Below are positions 31,287 to 39,825 of a DNA stretch of 64,000 nt, piece after piece. The DNA is from Actinomyces ruminicola (lineage in GTDB: Bacteria > Actinomycetota > Actinomycetes > Actinomycetales > Actinomycetaceae), in assembly GCF_900103885.1 (NCBI RefSeq), contig NZ_FNIM01000015.1, positions 1-64,000 of the forward strand, read 5' to 3'. The position numbers were made by a program, and so were the translations under genes. The notes below the pieces were generated by a model. The model had not been told where the DNA came from. It ran no database searches and saw only the letters and a program-made list of their open reading frames with translations. Within the stretch, counting starts at the first letter, position 1. Each line of letters opens with the position of its first letter.

Positions 31287-31973
31287 TCAGCTGTCCAGGT
31301 CGGCGAACTCGGCCGGTACCTCGGCAATCGCCTCGGCGATGGGGGTCTCGCCGTCGCGGAAGGGAATCACCTTCCCGATGCTGGCGGGCTCGGCGAGCAC
31401 CGCGGCGATGACGGCGGCGACGTTGGCCCGCGAGGTCGGCGCCTGCGCGGCGTCGCCCTCGCGCCCCAGGCCGATCCGGCCGGTCGGCTCATCGAGGGTC
31501 AGCAGGCCGGGGCCGACGATCGTCCAGTCCAGGTCGGAGGCGACCAGGTGGCGGTCGGCGGCGAGCTTGGCCATGGCGTAGGTGCGCAACGGATGCTCGG
31601 CCGGAACCGGGTCCTCGCCGTGCGAGCCCGCGAAGGAGACCATCACGTAGCGGGGCACGGAGGCGGCCCTGGCGGCCTCCATGGAGCGAATCGCGGCGTC
31701 GCGGTCGACGGCCGTGGTGCGCTCGGGGCCGCCCTTGCCGCCGGCCCCGGCGGACCAGACGACGGCGTCGGCCCCGGCAAAGGCGGCGGCGAGCTCCTGC
31801 TGGCTGGCGTCCTCGACGGACACGACCAGCGGGGTGGCGCCGGTGGCCTCTACGTCCTCGGCCTGCGCCGGGTCACGGATGAGGGAGACGACGTCGTCGC
31901 CGCGCTGCACCAGCAGCGGGGCGAGCAGCAGCGCGACCTTGCCGTGGCCGCCGACGATGACGATGCGGGACAT
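31287..31973 (-). CDS. NAD(P)-binding atypical short-chain dehydrogenase
   Basis: 228 residues. RIVIVGGHGKVALLLAPLLVQRG is a Rossmann dinucleotide-binding start (GGHGKV), and DAVVWSAGAGGKG is the next nucleotide contact. YVMVSFAGS and YAMAKLAADRHL keep the YxxxK pair of extended/atypical SDRs (NmrA/YwnB-like). Substrate unknown; such proteins often reduce small carbonyls or sense NADPH. It heads toward the sirtuin gene tail to tail. Confidence 0.8.
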   Translation of the reverse strand: MSRIVIVGGHGKVALLLAPLLVQRGDDVVSLIRDPAQAEDVEATGATPLVVSVEDASQQELAAAFAGADAVVWSAGAGGKGGPERTTAVDRDAAIRSMEAARAASVPRYVMVSFAGSHGEDPVPAEHPLRTYAMAKLAADRHLVASDLDWTIVGPGLLTLDEPTGRIGLGREGDAAQAPTSRANVAAVIAAVLAEPASIGKVIPFRDGETPIAEAIAEVPAEFADLDS

Positions 31974-32015
31974 GGTTGAACCTTCTTCCGTTGAGGCAAG
32001 CGCTTCAGGCCTGCT

Positions 32016-32747
32016 TCAACGAGCGTAACGCGCCACGAAGTTGGACAACACCTTCCAGGAGTCGGACACGTCCTGGCGGCGCACGTCCTCCTGGACCTCG
32101 CTGAGGCGCGCGTCGTCGAAGTAGCCGTGGCCGGAGTAGAAGGACAGGCGGTGGGCCAGGTAGTCACCATCCAGCTCGGGGTGGAATTGGGTGGCGTACA
32201 GGTTGGTGTGCATCCGCAGCAGCTGCACGGGGCAGGACGCCGCGCTGGCCAGCACGACCCCGCCGGCGGGCGGCACCGTGACGGCGTCGGTATGGGCCAC
32301 GAAGGCGGGGAAGGCCGCCGGCATGCCCGCACACAGGGGATCCTCGCGCCCGGCCGCGGTCAGCTCAACCTGCGGGTAGGAGACCTCCTCCTTGTAGGTG
32401 CCATCCACGACGCCGCCCTGGTGGCGGGTGAGCAGACCCAGTCCGTAGCAGGCACCCAGGAAGGGGAAGTCCGCGTCCAGCAGCCGGGTGACCAGCCCGT
32501 CCAACTCGGCCTCGACACGCAGCTGCACCGGGCTCTTGCGCGCTTGCGGGGTGGAGACATTGAAGGGAGAGCCGCCGACGATAATGCCGGACCAGTCCGC
32601 CAGATCGATCTCCGGCATGGGCTGGGCCTCAAGGCGGTGGCGAATCAGGGAGGACTCGTCGAGTCCGGTGCGCAGCAGGAAGGCCTCGTATTCGGCGTCT
32701 GCGGGCTCGTCGTCGGCGCGGGCGGCCAGCATGAGGAAGGGTTTCAC
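32016..32747 (-). CDS. Class I glutamine amidotransferase (GMP synthase-like domain)
   Basis: 243 residues. The triad is intact: Cys100 in FLGACYGLGLL and the His-x-Glu pair in YATQFHPEL. GIIVGGSPFNVSTP is the oxyanion side. Stand-alone proteins of this type hydrolyse glutamine, or gamma-glutamyl compounds, to provide ammonia. GTG 32747 is chosen because its product aligns residue by residue with the paralogue at 29582-30322; the longer frame lacks homology. It ends 42 bp from the start of the SDR gene, possibly one operon. Confidence 0.85.
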   Translation of the reverse strand: MKPFLMLAARADDEPADAEYEAFLLRTGLDESSLIRHRLEAQPMPEIDLADWSGIIVGGSPFNVSTPQARKSPVQLRVEAELDGLVTRLLDADFPFLGACYGLGLLTRHQGGVVDGTYKEEVSYPQVELTAAGREDPLCAGMPAAFPAFVAHTDAVTVPPAGGVVLASAASCPVQLLRMHTNLYATQFHPELDGDYLAHRLSFYSGHGYFDDARLSEVQEDVRRQDVSDSWKVLSNFVARYAR

Positions 32748-32816
32748 GAGGCAGAGACTATTTCCTGCCGTGGAGCTGTTCACCCCTTTGTCTCACGCAT
32801 CACTCACTGCTGTCGG

Positions 32817-33629
32817 TTACAGGGAGGCCAACAGCTCCTCCACCGCGGCCAGGACGACGTCGGGGGCGGGAGCCTGCTGGAAGGCGGCGGCTGTCGGCGC
32901 GGCGGCGCGGCGCCCCGCGGCACGTCGTTCGGAGCCCGCGGCGGCATCGATGTAGGCCAGGCCGGTCACGCGCACCCCGCGGGAGGCCAGGGCCATGGCC
33001 TCGGCCACCGTGTCATTTACGACGGCGTCGGCGCCGAGAGCCGCCAGTACGCCGGCCTCGGTGGGGCTCGGCCGCACCGGCCCGGGGGTGAGGGCGGCGA
33101 CGCCGGGGCCACGCACGCCGTCGAGTCCGGCCAGAGCCGCCGCAAGACTCTCATCCCAGGCGGCCTCCAGGGGTGCGGTTGCGGGGAACAAGGGGGAGCC
33201 GGTCAGGTTCAGGTGATCCCCGATGGCGAGGAAGTCGCCCGGGGCGGAGCCGCCGAGGCTCGTGGCGCGGGTCACCAAGAGTGCGGCGCGCACACCGGCA
33301 CCGGGCGCGATGCGGGCCAGGGCGGTGGTGCGCCGCGCGGGCACGCCCTCGAAGAGGCTGGTGCGGCCGCGCGCCACGAGTACCCCGCGGCCGTCGCGGT
33401 CGTAGGAGCACAGGGCGTCCTCCTGGCCGATGCCCCCGGGGGCGGACACGCCGGGCAGGAAGGACAGGCGCACGCGCGAGGCCGGGCGCCCCCAGGCCTC
33501 GTCCAATTCAGTCAGCAGCGAGGGCTCGGAGATCACCAGGAGATCGTGGCGCTGCCGGCCGGTGGCCAGGACGATCGAGGCGCCGTCGGGGTCTTCCTCC
33601 CATACTCCAGCTGTCGGCTGTGTGGCCAC
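32817..33629 (-). CDS. Purine-nucleoside-phosphorylase-like protein with altered active site
   Basis: 270 residues in the PNP/UDP phosphorylase fold: ATSLGGSAPGDFLAIGDHLNLTGSPLF matches the DHINLTG block of trimeric PNPs, and LGADAVVNDTVAEAMALASRGVRVTGLAYIDAAAG aligns with GADAVGMSTVPE...ITNxAAG. Several family residues differ: the GPSYETPAE block is replaced, MS(T) is ND(T), and the base-binding Asn is Asp. Phosphorolysis of an unusual nucleoside, or no activity, are both possible. GTG 33629. Confidence 0.65.
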   Translation of the reverse strand: MATQPTAGVWEEDPDGASIVLATGRQRHDLLVISEPSLLTELDEAWGRPASRVRLSFLPGVSAPGGIGQEDALCSYDRDGRGVLVARGRTSLFEGVPARRTTALARIAPGAGVRAALLVTRATSLGGSAPGDFLAIGDHLNLTGSPLFPATAPLEAAWDESLAAALAGLDGVRGPGVAALTPGPVRPSPTEAGVLAALGADAVVNDTVAEAMALASRGVRVTGLAYIDAAAGSERRAAGRRAAAPTAAAFQQAPAPDVVLAAVEELLASL

Positions 33630-33763
33630 GGGTGCTCCCTCTTGCTTGTCGCGTTCGTCGTACTCGTCCAGCTAGAGAGCCTACCCGGCCCACCCCGGAA
33701 CCGGGTCCGCCCAGGGGATGAAACCAGAGCGTGAGGTGCGCCGAGTCGGCGTATGTGGCCCGG

Positions 33764-34300
33764 TCACATGGTGCGTTCGTAGTAGAAGCGCGAGCCGTAC
33801 AGGGCGATGATGTTGACCCACAAGGCGATGATGGCGGCCGTGCCCAGCTCCAGCTCAACACCGAATAATGCGACGATCACCGCGCCCAGGACCAAGATCC
33901 AGTCCACCTTGCCGGTCAACGCCCAGGCCGACTTCCAGATGAGCTCGTCGCGCTCGTCCTGGATGCCGTCGAGCGCGCGTGAGTAGGAGCTGCCGCCACG
34001 CCGCCGCACCCACCAGCCGATCAGCCAGAAGGCGCAGATCGCCATAGTCACACCGGTTACGTAGCCGCTCAGAGGCTCCGCCTCACGGTGCTCGGGATCG
34101 CGCAGCCAAGCGAACGTGAGGATTATCAGCAGAACGGCGGAGCAGGCCATGGCGAGCATCCGCACCTTACGTCGACGGGCTGCCTTGGCCGGCTGCGGGT
34201 TACTCGCCGCGGGGGTGCGTGCGTCATCGCCTTTCGGCGTATTGCGGTCGTCGGGGGTGTCGGCGGCGGGCGTGCTGGCGTCGTCGGGCAGGTCAGGCAT
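33764..34300 (-). CDS. DUF2178-like membrane protein paired with an XRE regulator
   Basis: 178 residues. A disordered Asp/Pro/Thr-rich N-terminus, then about four membrane segments (MLAMACSAVLLIILTFAW, YVTGVTMAICAFWLIGWWV and two near the C-terminus), with a cytoplasmic loop RALDGIQDERDELIWKSAWALTG. The DERD-xx-I/L-xxKA pattern is typical of DUF2178-like proteins that sit beside small XRE regulators. ATG 34300 overlaps the regulator stop by 8 bp, so the two are co-translated. Confidence 0.65.
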   Translation of the reverse strand: MPDLPDDASTPAADTPDDRNTPKGDDARTPAASNPQPAKAARRRKVRMLAMACSAVLLIILTFAWLRDPEHREAEPLSGYVTGVTMAICAFWLIGWWVRRRGGSSYSRALDGIQDERDELIWKSAWALTGKVDWILVLGAVIVALFGVELELGTAAIIALWVNIIALYGSRFYYERTM

Positions 34301-34481
34301 GGAAGATCTCCTCGACTGTTTTGCCGAAGTAGCGGGCGATGGCGATGGCCAGCGGGAGCGAGGGGTCGTAGCGCCCCTTCTCAATGGAGTTGATGGACTG
34401 CCGGGACACCCCGACGGCCTCGCCCAGCTGCGCCTGCGTCAGCCCCTTGGCCTCGCGCAGCGCGCGCACGTCGTTATCCAT
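34293..34481 (-). CDS. Small XRE-family transcriptional regulator
   Basis: 62 residues, a single HTH_3 domain: RALREAKGLTQAQLGEAVGVSRQSINSIEKGRYDPSLPLAIAIARYF with TVEEIF at the end. This minimal YozG-type regulator usually controls its own membrane-protein operon. ATG 34481 has AGGAG about 8 nt upstream. Repeated TGTCAAG half-sites at 35158-35210, ahead of the first gene of the putative operon, are candidate targets. Confidence 0.85.
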   Translation of the reverse strand: MDNDVRALREAKGLTQAQLGEAVGVSRQSINSIEKGRYDPSLPLAIAIARYFGKTVEEIFHA

Positions 34482-34618
34482 CGGGCTCTCCTTGGTCGGT
34501 CCTGCCCGATCGTATCGAAGGCCCGCGTGATGGGCGGAGTCAAGCGCCACTCGTTCCGCCCCGACTCTCGACTGCCACGGCCTGCTGCGTGCGGCCTGGT
34601 TCCTGCCGCAGAACAGGT

Positions 34619-35041
34619 TCACGCCTCGCCCTCACCGGTTGCCTCGCCCCGAGTAGACATGATCGTCGCATTTCCGGCGACGCTCACAAGAAGCACCACG
34701 ATTGCCGCGGCCCCGAGCACCAGACCCCCGGCATCCGACTCAATCCTCTGAGCCACCACGCTCAGGCCCATGCCAATCGGGAGCAGGGATGTCCATAGAC
34801 CAACCATCGCGGGGCTCTCCATGGACACCGGCGCACCGCCCGCACGGTGCCGCACCCGGCGGCGGACGAGCCCATAGGCCGCTGCCACCGCCGCACTACC
34901 TGCGACCAGTCCGAAGAAGATCCCGAGCAAGGAGGAGCGAGAAGCGGGGAAAGCGCCGGCAATGACGACGCCCGCCAGGAGCACCGCGGCGGCAATGACG
35001 AGCAGACGGGTCTTCAGCGTTTGCGAGACTAACCAGCTCAT
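34619..35041 (-). CDS. Four-helix membrane protein upstream of the XRE gene
   Basis: 140 residues with four hydrophobic segments (LLVIAAAVLLAGVVIAGAF, LLGIFFGLVAGSAAVAAAYGLV, MVGLWTSLLPIGMGLSVVA, GLVLGAAAIVVLLVSVAGNATIM). No family recognised beyond small membrane proteins that accompany XRE/DUF2178 pairs. ATG 35041; 137 bp separate it from the XRE gene on the same strand. Confidence 0.6.
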   Translation of the reverse strand: MSWLVSQTLKTRLLVIAAAVLLAGVVIAGAFPASRSSLLGIFFGLVAGSAAVAAAYGLVRRRVRHRAGGAPVSMESPAMVGLWTSLLPIGMGLSVVAQRIESDAGGLVLGAAAIVVLLVSVAGNATIMSTRGEATGEGEA

Positions 35042-35157
35042 GGTGGTGTCCTTTCCGAGCGATGTTCTTGCAGAAGTGGGCGAAGGAGCCCCCGAACCAG
35101 CCGGGGCGGAGACGCCGCCGGGGCGCCGGGCCCGGGGCGGACGCCGCCAGCAGCAGA

Positions 35158-35210
35158 TGTCAGGCACCCTTGACATGGCTAGCATGCTTGACACGCTCGC
35201 CAATGTCAAG
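35158..35210 (-). promoter_or_regulatory. Promoter with repeated TGTCAAG half-sites
   Basis: CTTGACA (35187-35193) faces TGTCAAG (35204-35210), and further TTGACA (35170-35175) and TGTCA (35158-35162) half-sites follow. On the minus strand TTGACA (35209-35204) is a consensus -35 box with CATGCT (35186-35181) at 17 bp as a weak -10. Overlap of half-sites with the promoter suggests repression, possibly by the XRE protein encoded downstream. Confidence 0.5.
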
Positions 35211-35315
35211 CACACTTGTCCACCGTCGGCACCTGCCCACCACCAGCCCTTGCCCGGCTCGTTCCAGCACTGCGTGCCATCAGGCTTGCGAAGCCCCGCG
35301 TCCACCCTCCGGGCC

Positions 35316-35422
35316 GTCTACTACGCCGGTTCGGGGTCTACTACGCCGGTTAGCCGTCGGTTGTATGGCTGTAGGGGGCGTACTAGACCGCTAACCGGCG
35401 TACCCAACGCCGAAGTGGCGTA
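35316..35422. repeat. Interlocked palindromic element (copy 2) upstream of hrpB
   Basis: GTCTACTACGCCGGTT occurs twice (35316-35331, 35336-35351), followed by AACCGGCGTACCCAACGCCG and AAGTGGCGTAG (35393-35423). These are the B, B' and A' arms of the 452-563 element in a different arrangement. The end overlaps the region of the hrpB start, so it could influence hrpB expression. Confidence 0.7.
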
Positions 35423-35452
35423 GTGGAGGGCAGTGACGGGCATGATGTGCGG

Positions 35453-38311
35453 GTGAAGCAGACCGCGGACCCCGTCGCCCGGCTCCTGGCCGACCCGCCA
35501 GAACTGCCCGTCGTCGCCGCCCTGCCCCGGCTGCGCGCACTGCTGCTGGGTCGAGTCCCCGACGGCGACGCCGGCGCCTCCCCGGTCCCGCCGCCGACCG
35601 CCCTCGCCACATCCGCGCACAACGGGGACACACCTGCACCCAGCACCACCAGCCGACCCGCACCCGCCGTCGTGGTCACCGCCCCTCCCGGCACCGGCAA
35701 GACCACGCTGGTGCCACCCCTGGTCGCCGACGCCGTCGCCCGCCCCGTCGGCACCGAGGCTCCCCGCGAGCGCACCCCGAGGCGTGTCATCGTCACTCAG
35801 CCGCGGCGCGTGGCCGCGCGGGCCGCCGCTCGACGCCTGGCCGCGCTGCTGGGCGAGGAGGTCGGCGGCACGGTCGGCTATGCGGTGCGCGGGGAGCGCC
35901 GCGCCTCGGGCCGCACCCGCATCGAGGTGGTCACCGCCGGGCTGCTGCTGCGCCGCCTCCAGGCCGACCCGGAACTGCCCGACGTCGCCGCCGTGGTCCT
36001 GGACGAGGTGCATGAGCGCTCCCTGGAGTCCGACCTGCTGCTGGCGCTCCTGCTGGATGCCCGCGCCGCCCTGCGCGAGGACCTGACCGTCGTGGCGATG
36101 TCCGCAACCTTGGACCTGGAGCGCCTGCCCGCCCTACTGGGCGACGGCCTCGCGCCCGCACCGGTGGTGGAGGTGCCCGGGGAGCTGTACCCGCTCGAGG
36201 AGGTCTGGGCGCCGCCGCCGTCGGGGGTGTCTCGGCTCGGACCGCGCGGGGTGCCGCGAGAGTTCCTGGCGCACGTGGCCGCCACGGTGCGGCGCGCGCT
36301 GGCCGAGCGCACCGGCGACGCGCTGGTCTTCCTGCCCGGCGCCCGGGAGGTCGACGACGTCGTGACCCGGCTGCGCTCGGCCCTCCGTGACGACGGGGCC
36401 GACCCCGATGGCGCCACCAGTTCCATGACTGCCGCCGTTCGGGTGCTGCCGCTGCACGGGCGTCTGCCCGGCCCCGCCCAGGACGCCGCGCTGACGCCCG
36501 CCCCCGGCGTGCGGCGGGTGATCGTGTCCACCGACGTGGCCGAGTCCTCCCTGACGGTGCCGGGGGTGCGGATCGTCGTAGACGCCACGCTCGCGCGCGA
36601 GCCGCGCCTGGATGTCGCCCGCGGCATGTCGGGCCTGGTGACGGTCGGCGCGTCCCGGGCCGCCGGCGTCCAGCGGGCCGGGCGGGCGGCGCGCACCGGG
36701 CCGGGCACCGTGTACCGCTGCTGCACGCCGGTGGACTGGGCGCGGGCCGCGGTGGCACCCACCCCGGAGATCCTCATTGCCGACCTGACCCGCACCGCCC
36801 TGGAACTGGCAGTATGGGGCGTGCCCGAGGGGAAGGGACTGGCCTGGATCGACCCGCCGACCGCCCCCGCCCTGGAGACGGCCAGGCTTGCGCTCACGCG
36901 CCTGGGACTGTTCGATGGCGACGCCGTGACCGAGCTGGGCCGTGCCGTGGCCGCCATTCCGGCCGAGGTGCGTCCCGCCCGCGCGCTGCTGGCGGCCGCC
37001 GATGTGATCGGTCTGCGCCGTAGCGCCGAGGCGACCGCGTTGCTCACCAGCGATCTGCGCGCCCCGCAGGCCGATTTGACCGCTCTGGCCCGGAGTGTGC
37101 GCGGTGGCGCCGGCGCGGGCGCGTGGCGTACCGAGGCGAGACGGCTGGAGCAGGCGGCCCGGCGACACCGCGGCGAGGAACGCACCCGGCCTGGTGCTGC
37201 CGGCGCCGTCGGCAGTCCCCCGCTCAAGACCGGTGCGAGTGGTGCCGACCGGGCACTGGCGTCCGCCGCCGACTTGGGCGAGCGGGTCGGCCCGGGGACG
37301 GCGGACGCCGTCGGGCTGGTGGCCGCACTCGCCCGCCCGGAGTGGATCGCGCGCCGCCGCGGCCCGGCGCCGAACGCCGACGCCTCCGCCAGTTACGCAA
37401 GCGTCGGCGGCACGGGGCTGCGGCTGCCGGCGGGGTCACCGCTGGCGGGCTCGACGTGGCTGGCGGTTTCCGCCGTGGACCGCGCACCTGGCACCGCCGA
37501 GGCGACGATCCGGGCGGCCGCGCCGATCGACCAGTCCCTCGCACTGGCGGTGGCCGCCGACTGGCTGGTCGAGGAGTCCCGCACCGACTGGGACGGCAAC
37601 CGGCTGCGGGTGGAGCGGGTGCGCCGTTTGGGCGCCATCCCGCTGGCCTCGACGCCAGGCGGCACGCCCGCGCCCGCCCAGGTCGCGCATGCGGTCGTCG
37701 AGCGGTGCCGCAGCGAGGGACTCGGGGTGCTGCCGTGGCGGGACGCCACGGTGCTGCGGGCGCGCCTGGCCCTGCTGCACCGCACGCTGGGTGAGCCCTG
37801 GCCCGCCGTTGACGACACCGCACTCCTGGAGCGAGCACCGGACTGGCTGATTCCCGGCGTGGAGGCGCTGGCGGCGTCGGGAGGGCGCTTCGACCTGGAG
37901 CGGCTGGACATGACAGCGTGCCTGCGCTCCCTGTTGCCCTGGCCGACGGCAGCGCGCCTGGATGAGTTGGTGCCGGAGCGGGTGCAGGTTCCGTCGGGCT
38001 CTCAGGTGCGCGTGGGCTACGTGGACGAGCGGGGCGAGGTACTGGAGCGGCCGGTGCTGGCGGTCCGGGTGCAGGAGTGCTTCGGTTGGGCGGATACGCC
38101 CCGGATCGTGGACGGGCGTGTGGGGGTTGTGATTCAGCTGCTTTCGCCGGCGCGGAGGCCAGTGGCGATCACCGATGACCTGCGCTCCTTCTGGCGGCAG
38201 GGCTACCCGCAGGTGCGTGCGGAGATGCGCGGGCGCTACCCCAAGCACGCCTGGCCGGAGGACCCGTGGACGGCTCCGGCCACTCGGGGCACCGGCCGGC
38301 GGCGGGGCTAG
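35453..38311 (+). CDS. hrpB: ATP-dependent RNA helicase HrpB
   Basis: 952 residues, longer than the usual 820-850. Helicase motifs: TAPPGTGKTTLVPP (I), TQPRRVAARAAA (Ia), LDEVHERSLESD (DEVH box, II), VAMSATLD (III), VIVSTDVAESSLTVPGVRIVVD (V) and QRAGRAART (VI). The C-terminal HrpB-specific domain follows (FSRL-like LERLDMTACLRSLLPW and VQLLSPARRPVAITDDLRSFW). A roughly 60-residue low-complexity insert after the HA2-like region accounts for part of the extra length. The start is uncertain: GTG 35453, or GTG 35423 inside the palindromic element. Confidence 0.9.
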   Translation: MKQTADPVARLLADPPELPVVAALPRLRALLLGRVPDGDAGASPVPPPTALATSAHNGDTPAPSTTSRPAPAVVVTAPPGTGKTTLVPPLVADAVARPVGTEAPRERTPRRVIVTQPRRVAARAAARRLAALLGEEVGGTVGYAVRGERRASGRTRIEVVTAGLLLRRLQADPELPDVAAVVLDEVHERSLESDLLLALLLDARAALREDLTVVAMSATLDLERLPALLGDGLAPAPVVEVPGELYPLEEVWAPPPSGVSRLGPRGVPREFLAHVAATVRRALAERTGDALVFLPGAREVDDVVTRLRSALRDDGADPDGATSSMTAAVRVLPLHGRLPGPAQDAALTPAPGVRRVIVSTDVAESSLTVPGVRIVVDATLAREPRLDVARGMSGLVTVGASRAAGVQRAGRAARTGPGTVYRCCTPVDWARAAVAPTPEILIADLTRTALELAVWGVPEGKGLAWIDPPTAPALETARLALTRLGLFDGDAVTELGRAVAAIPAEVRPARALLAAADVIGLRRSAEATALLTSDLRAPQADLTALARSVRGGAGAGAWRTEARRLEQAARRHRGEERTRPGAAGAVGSPPLKTGASGADRALASAADLGERVGPGTADAVGLVAALARPEWIARRRGPAPNADASASYASVGGTGLRLPAGSPLAGSTWLAVSAVDRAPGTAEATIRAAAPIDQSLALAVAADWLVEESRTDWDGNRLRVERVRRLGAIPLASTPGGTPAPAQVAHAVVERCRSEGLGVLPWRDATVLRARLALLHRTLGEPWPAVDDTALLERAPDWLIPGVEALAASGGRFDLERLDMTACLRSLLPWPTAARLDELVPERVQVPSGSQVRVGYVDERGEVLERPVLAVRVQECFGWADTPRIVDGRVGVVIQLLSPARRPVAITDDLRSFWRQGYPQVRAEMRGRYPKHAWPEDPWTAPATRGTGRRRG

Positions 38312-38350
38312 CGGCATGCCTGCGCCTCTGGACCGTGACTCTGTCACCAG

Positions 38351-38454
38351 ATGCACCACTTTCCGAGCGCCGACCGGCTTCAAGAGACGGCTAACCGCAT
38401 GATCCCGCGAGCGGGTCGGCGGATACGGCAATGGCTGGGCACAAAGTGGTGCAT
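38351..38454. repeat. Arm-variable palindrome, divergent copy
   Basis: ATGCACCACTTT (38351-38362) pairs perfectly with AAAGTGGTGCAT (38443-38454), and CGCCGACC (38368-38375) with GGTCGGCG (38414-38421). A core-like ACCGCATGATCCCGCG lies near 38394-38409, the inverted form of the core at 5655 and 6136. The arms share no sequence with those copies. It fills the gap between hrpB and the truncated NTF2-like gene. Confidence 0.6.
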
Positions 38455-38467
38455 TCCATGACACCGC

Positions 38468-38746
38468 CTAGAAGCGGTTGGCATCCAGGCGGCTGAAGCG
38501 CCAGCCGGTCGGACTGCGCGTGCTGCGGGCGGAGGAGTCCGGCACGACGTACCCGAGGATCTGCAGGTTCCAGGTGCCGCGCACGCCCCACACCGTCGCG
38601 TTGGTGCGGGCGCGACCACGCACCACCGGGAAGCCGTCGATGCTGCCCGGCTCGGCGGAGACGACCTGCGAAGAGTGGTAGGTCAGGGTGCCGTCACGGA
38701 TGTCGGAGAGCCACTCGACCTTGGGCCGGGGGTACCCGGTCATCAT
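38468..38746 (-). pseudogene. N-terminally truncated NTF2-like (DUF4440) protein
   Basis: The 92-codon frame starting at ATGATG encodes TGYPRPKVEWLSDIRDGTLTYHS, later VRGRARTNATVWGVRGTWNLQILG, the second half of an NTF2-like fold. The first helices and strands (about 40 residues) are absent. Immediately upstream lie the terminator and 3' end of tRNA-Ser, so the gene seems to have been cut at that point. Weak translation from the internal ATG pair cannot be excluded. Confidence 0.6.
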
Positions 38747-38791
38747 GAAAAGATCCCCGGACTCCGACTTTTCGCCTGGATTCCGGGGATC
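38747..38791 (-). terminator. Rho-independent terminator of tRNA-Ser
   Basis: On the minus strand GATCCCCGGA (38791-38782) pairs perfectly with TCCGGGGATC (38761-38752), followed by TTTTC (38751-38747). This is one of the few classical hairpin-plus-U terminators in the window. Confidence 0.85.
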
Positions 38792-38795
38792 GACT

Positions 38796-38884
38796 TGGCG
38801 GTAGCGCTGGGATTCGAACCCAGGGTGGCTATGAACCACACAGACTTTCGAGATCTGCACCTTCGGCCGCTCGGACACGCTACC
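38796..38884 (-). tRNA. tRNA-Ser (anticodon CGA)
   Basis: The minus strand folds into a cloverleaf: acceptor GGTAGCG/CGCTACC, anticodon stem CAGAT/GTCTG with loop CTCGAAA (anticodon CGA, reads UCG), a long variable arm (GTGGTTCATAGCCAC) typical of type II Ser tRNAs, and T arm CTGGG-TTCGAAT-CCCAG. Discriminator G and CCA are encoded in the DNA (38799-38796). Confidence 0.95.
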
Positions 38885-39012
38885 TTGCAGACAGAGCCTA
38901 CACGTCGCGCAAGCCCGGACGCACCTCCGACCGCCTGCGAAGTCGCTCACGGCACGAGAGCCGACGCCGCGCGCCGACCCGCGGCCGGGCCGGTGTTCGC
39001 AGGGCGACCGGC

Positions 39013-39501
39013 CTAGCCGCACTCCCCCGACCGCCGCGAAGCGAAGAAGTCCCGCAGCAGGGCCTCCGCGTCCTCCCCGTGCAGCCCCGCCACCACCTCC
39101 ACCTGATGGTTGGCGCGCGGATCGCGCAGGACATCGCGCACGCTGCCACACGCCCCGGTCTTCGGCTCCCAGGCGCCGAACACCACTCGCGCCACACGTG
39201 CCAGTTGGATGGCCCCGGCGCACATGGTGCACGGCTCCAGGGTGACCACCAGTGTGCAGCCGTTCAGATGCGATTGTCCCAGCACCGCTCCGGCCGCCCG
39301 CAGGGCGCGGATCTCGGCATGCGCGGTCGGATCATGCTCCGTCTCTCGCGCGTTGGCGGCCTCGGCCAACACCTCGCCCTCGGCCCCCAGGACGACGGCA
39401 CCCACGGGCACCTCCCCGGCCAGCCCCGCCACCCGGGCCAGCTCCAGCGCCCGGCGCATGGCGGCGTCGTAGCGCTGCTGGGTCAGACCGGGAAGACTCA
39501 C
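39013..39501 (-). CDS. tadA: tRNA adenosine(34) deaminase
   Basis: 162 residues. HAEIRAL supplies the first zinc ligand and catalytic Glu; LEPCTMCAGAI gives the two Cys ligands. The C-terminal VVFGAWEPKTGACGS block is typical of TadA, which converts A34 to inosine in tRNA-Arg(ACG). GTG 39501 begins where homology begins (YDAAMRRALELA) with GGAGG very close upstream; longer frames have no support. Confidence 0.9.
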   Translation of the reverse strand: MSLPGLTQQRYDAAMRRALELARVAGLAGEVPVGAVVLGAEGEVLAEAANARETEHDPTAHAEIRALRAAGAVLGQSHLNGCTLVVTLEPCTMCAGAIQLARVARVVFGAWEPKTGACGSVRDVLRDPRANHQVEVVAGLHGEDAEALLRDFFASRRSGECG

Positions 39502-39825
39502 GCCTCCACCCTGCCACAGACACCACCCACCGGCACGAGCCGTTCGGCGTAGGCGCACCCTGCGACCGGCCGAATCCGTTTCGCAACCGGCACGCCGGCT
39601 CCGTGCGGCGGGAAATGTGGGAAGGATCTCCCGGGCGGCCGTTTATCCCCGACCTCATGCGGCTGCCAAGTCCGCTCCGCCGGGCCGTTTCGGGCGCTTT
39701 CACTTGCGAAGTCGCGGAATCCCTGAAAGATTCACAATCCTGTAAACGTAGTCATGGTCATGCGCTGAGGACCCTGTGTACGCCCAATGCATCACCAGTG
39801 CATCCACTGCATCAAGGAGTGCCAC

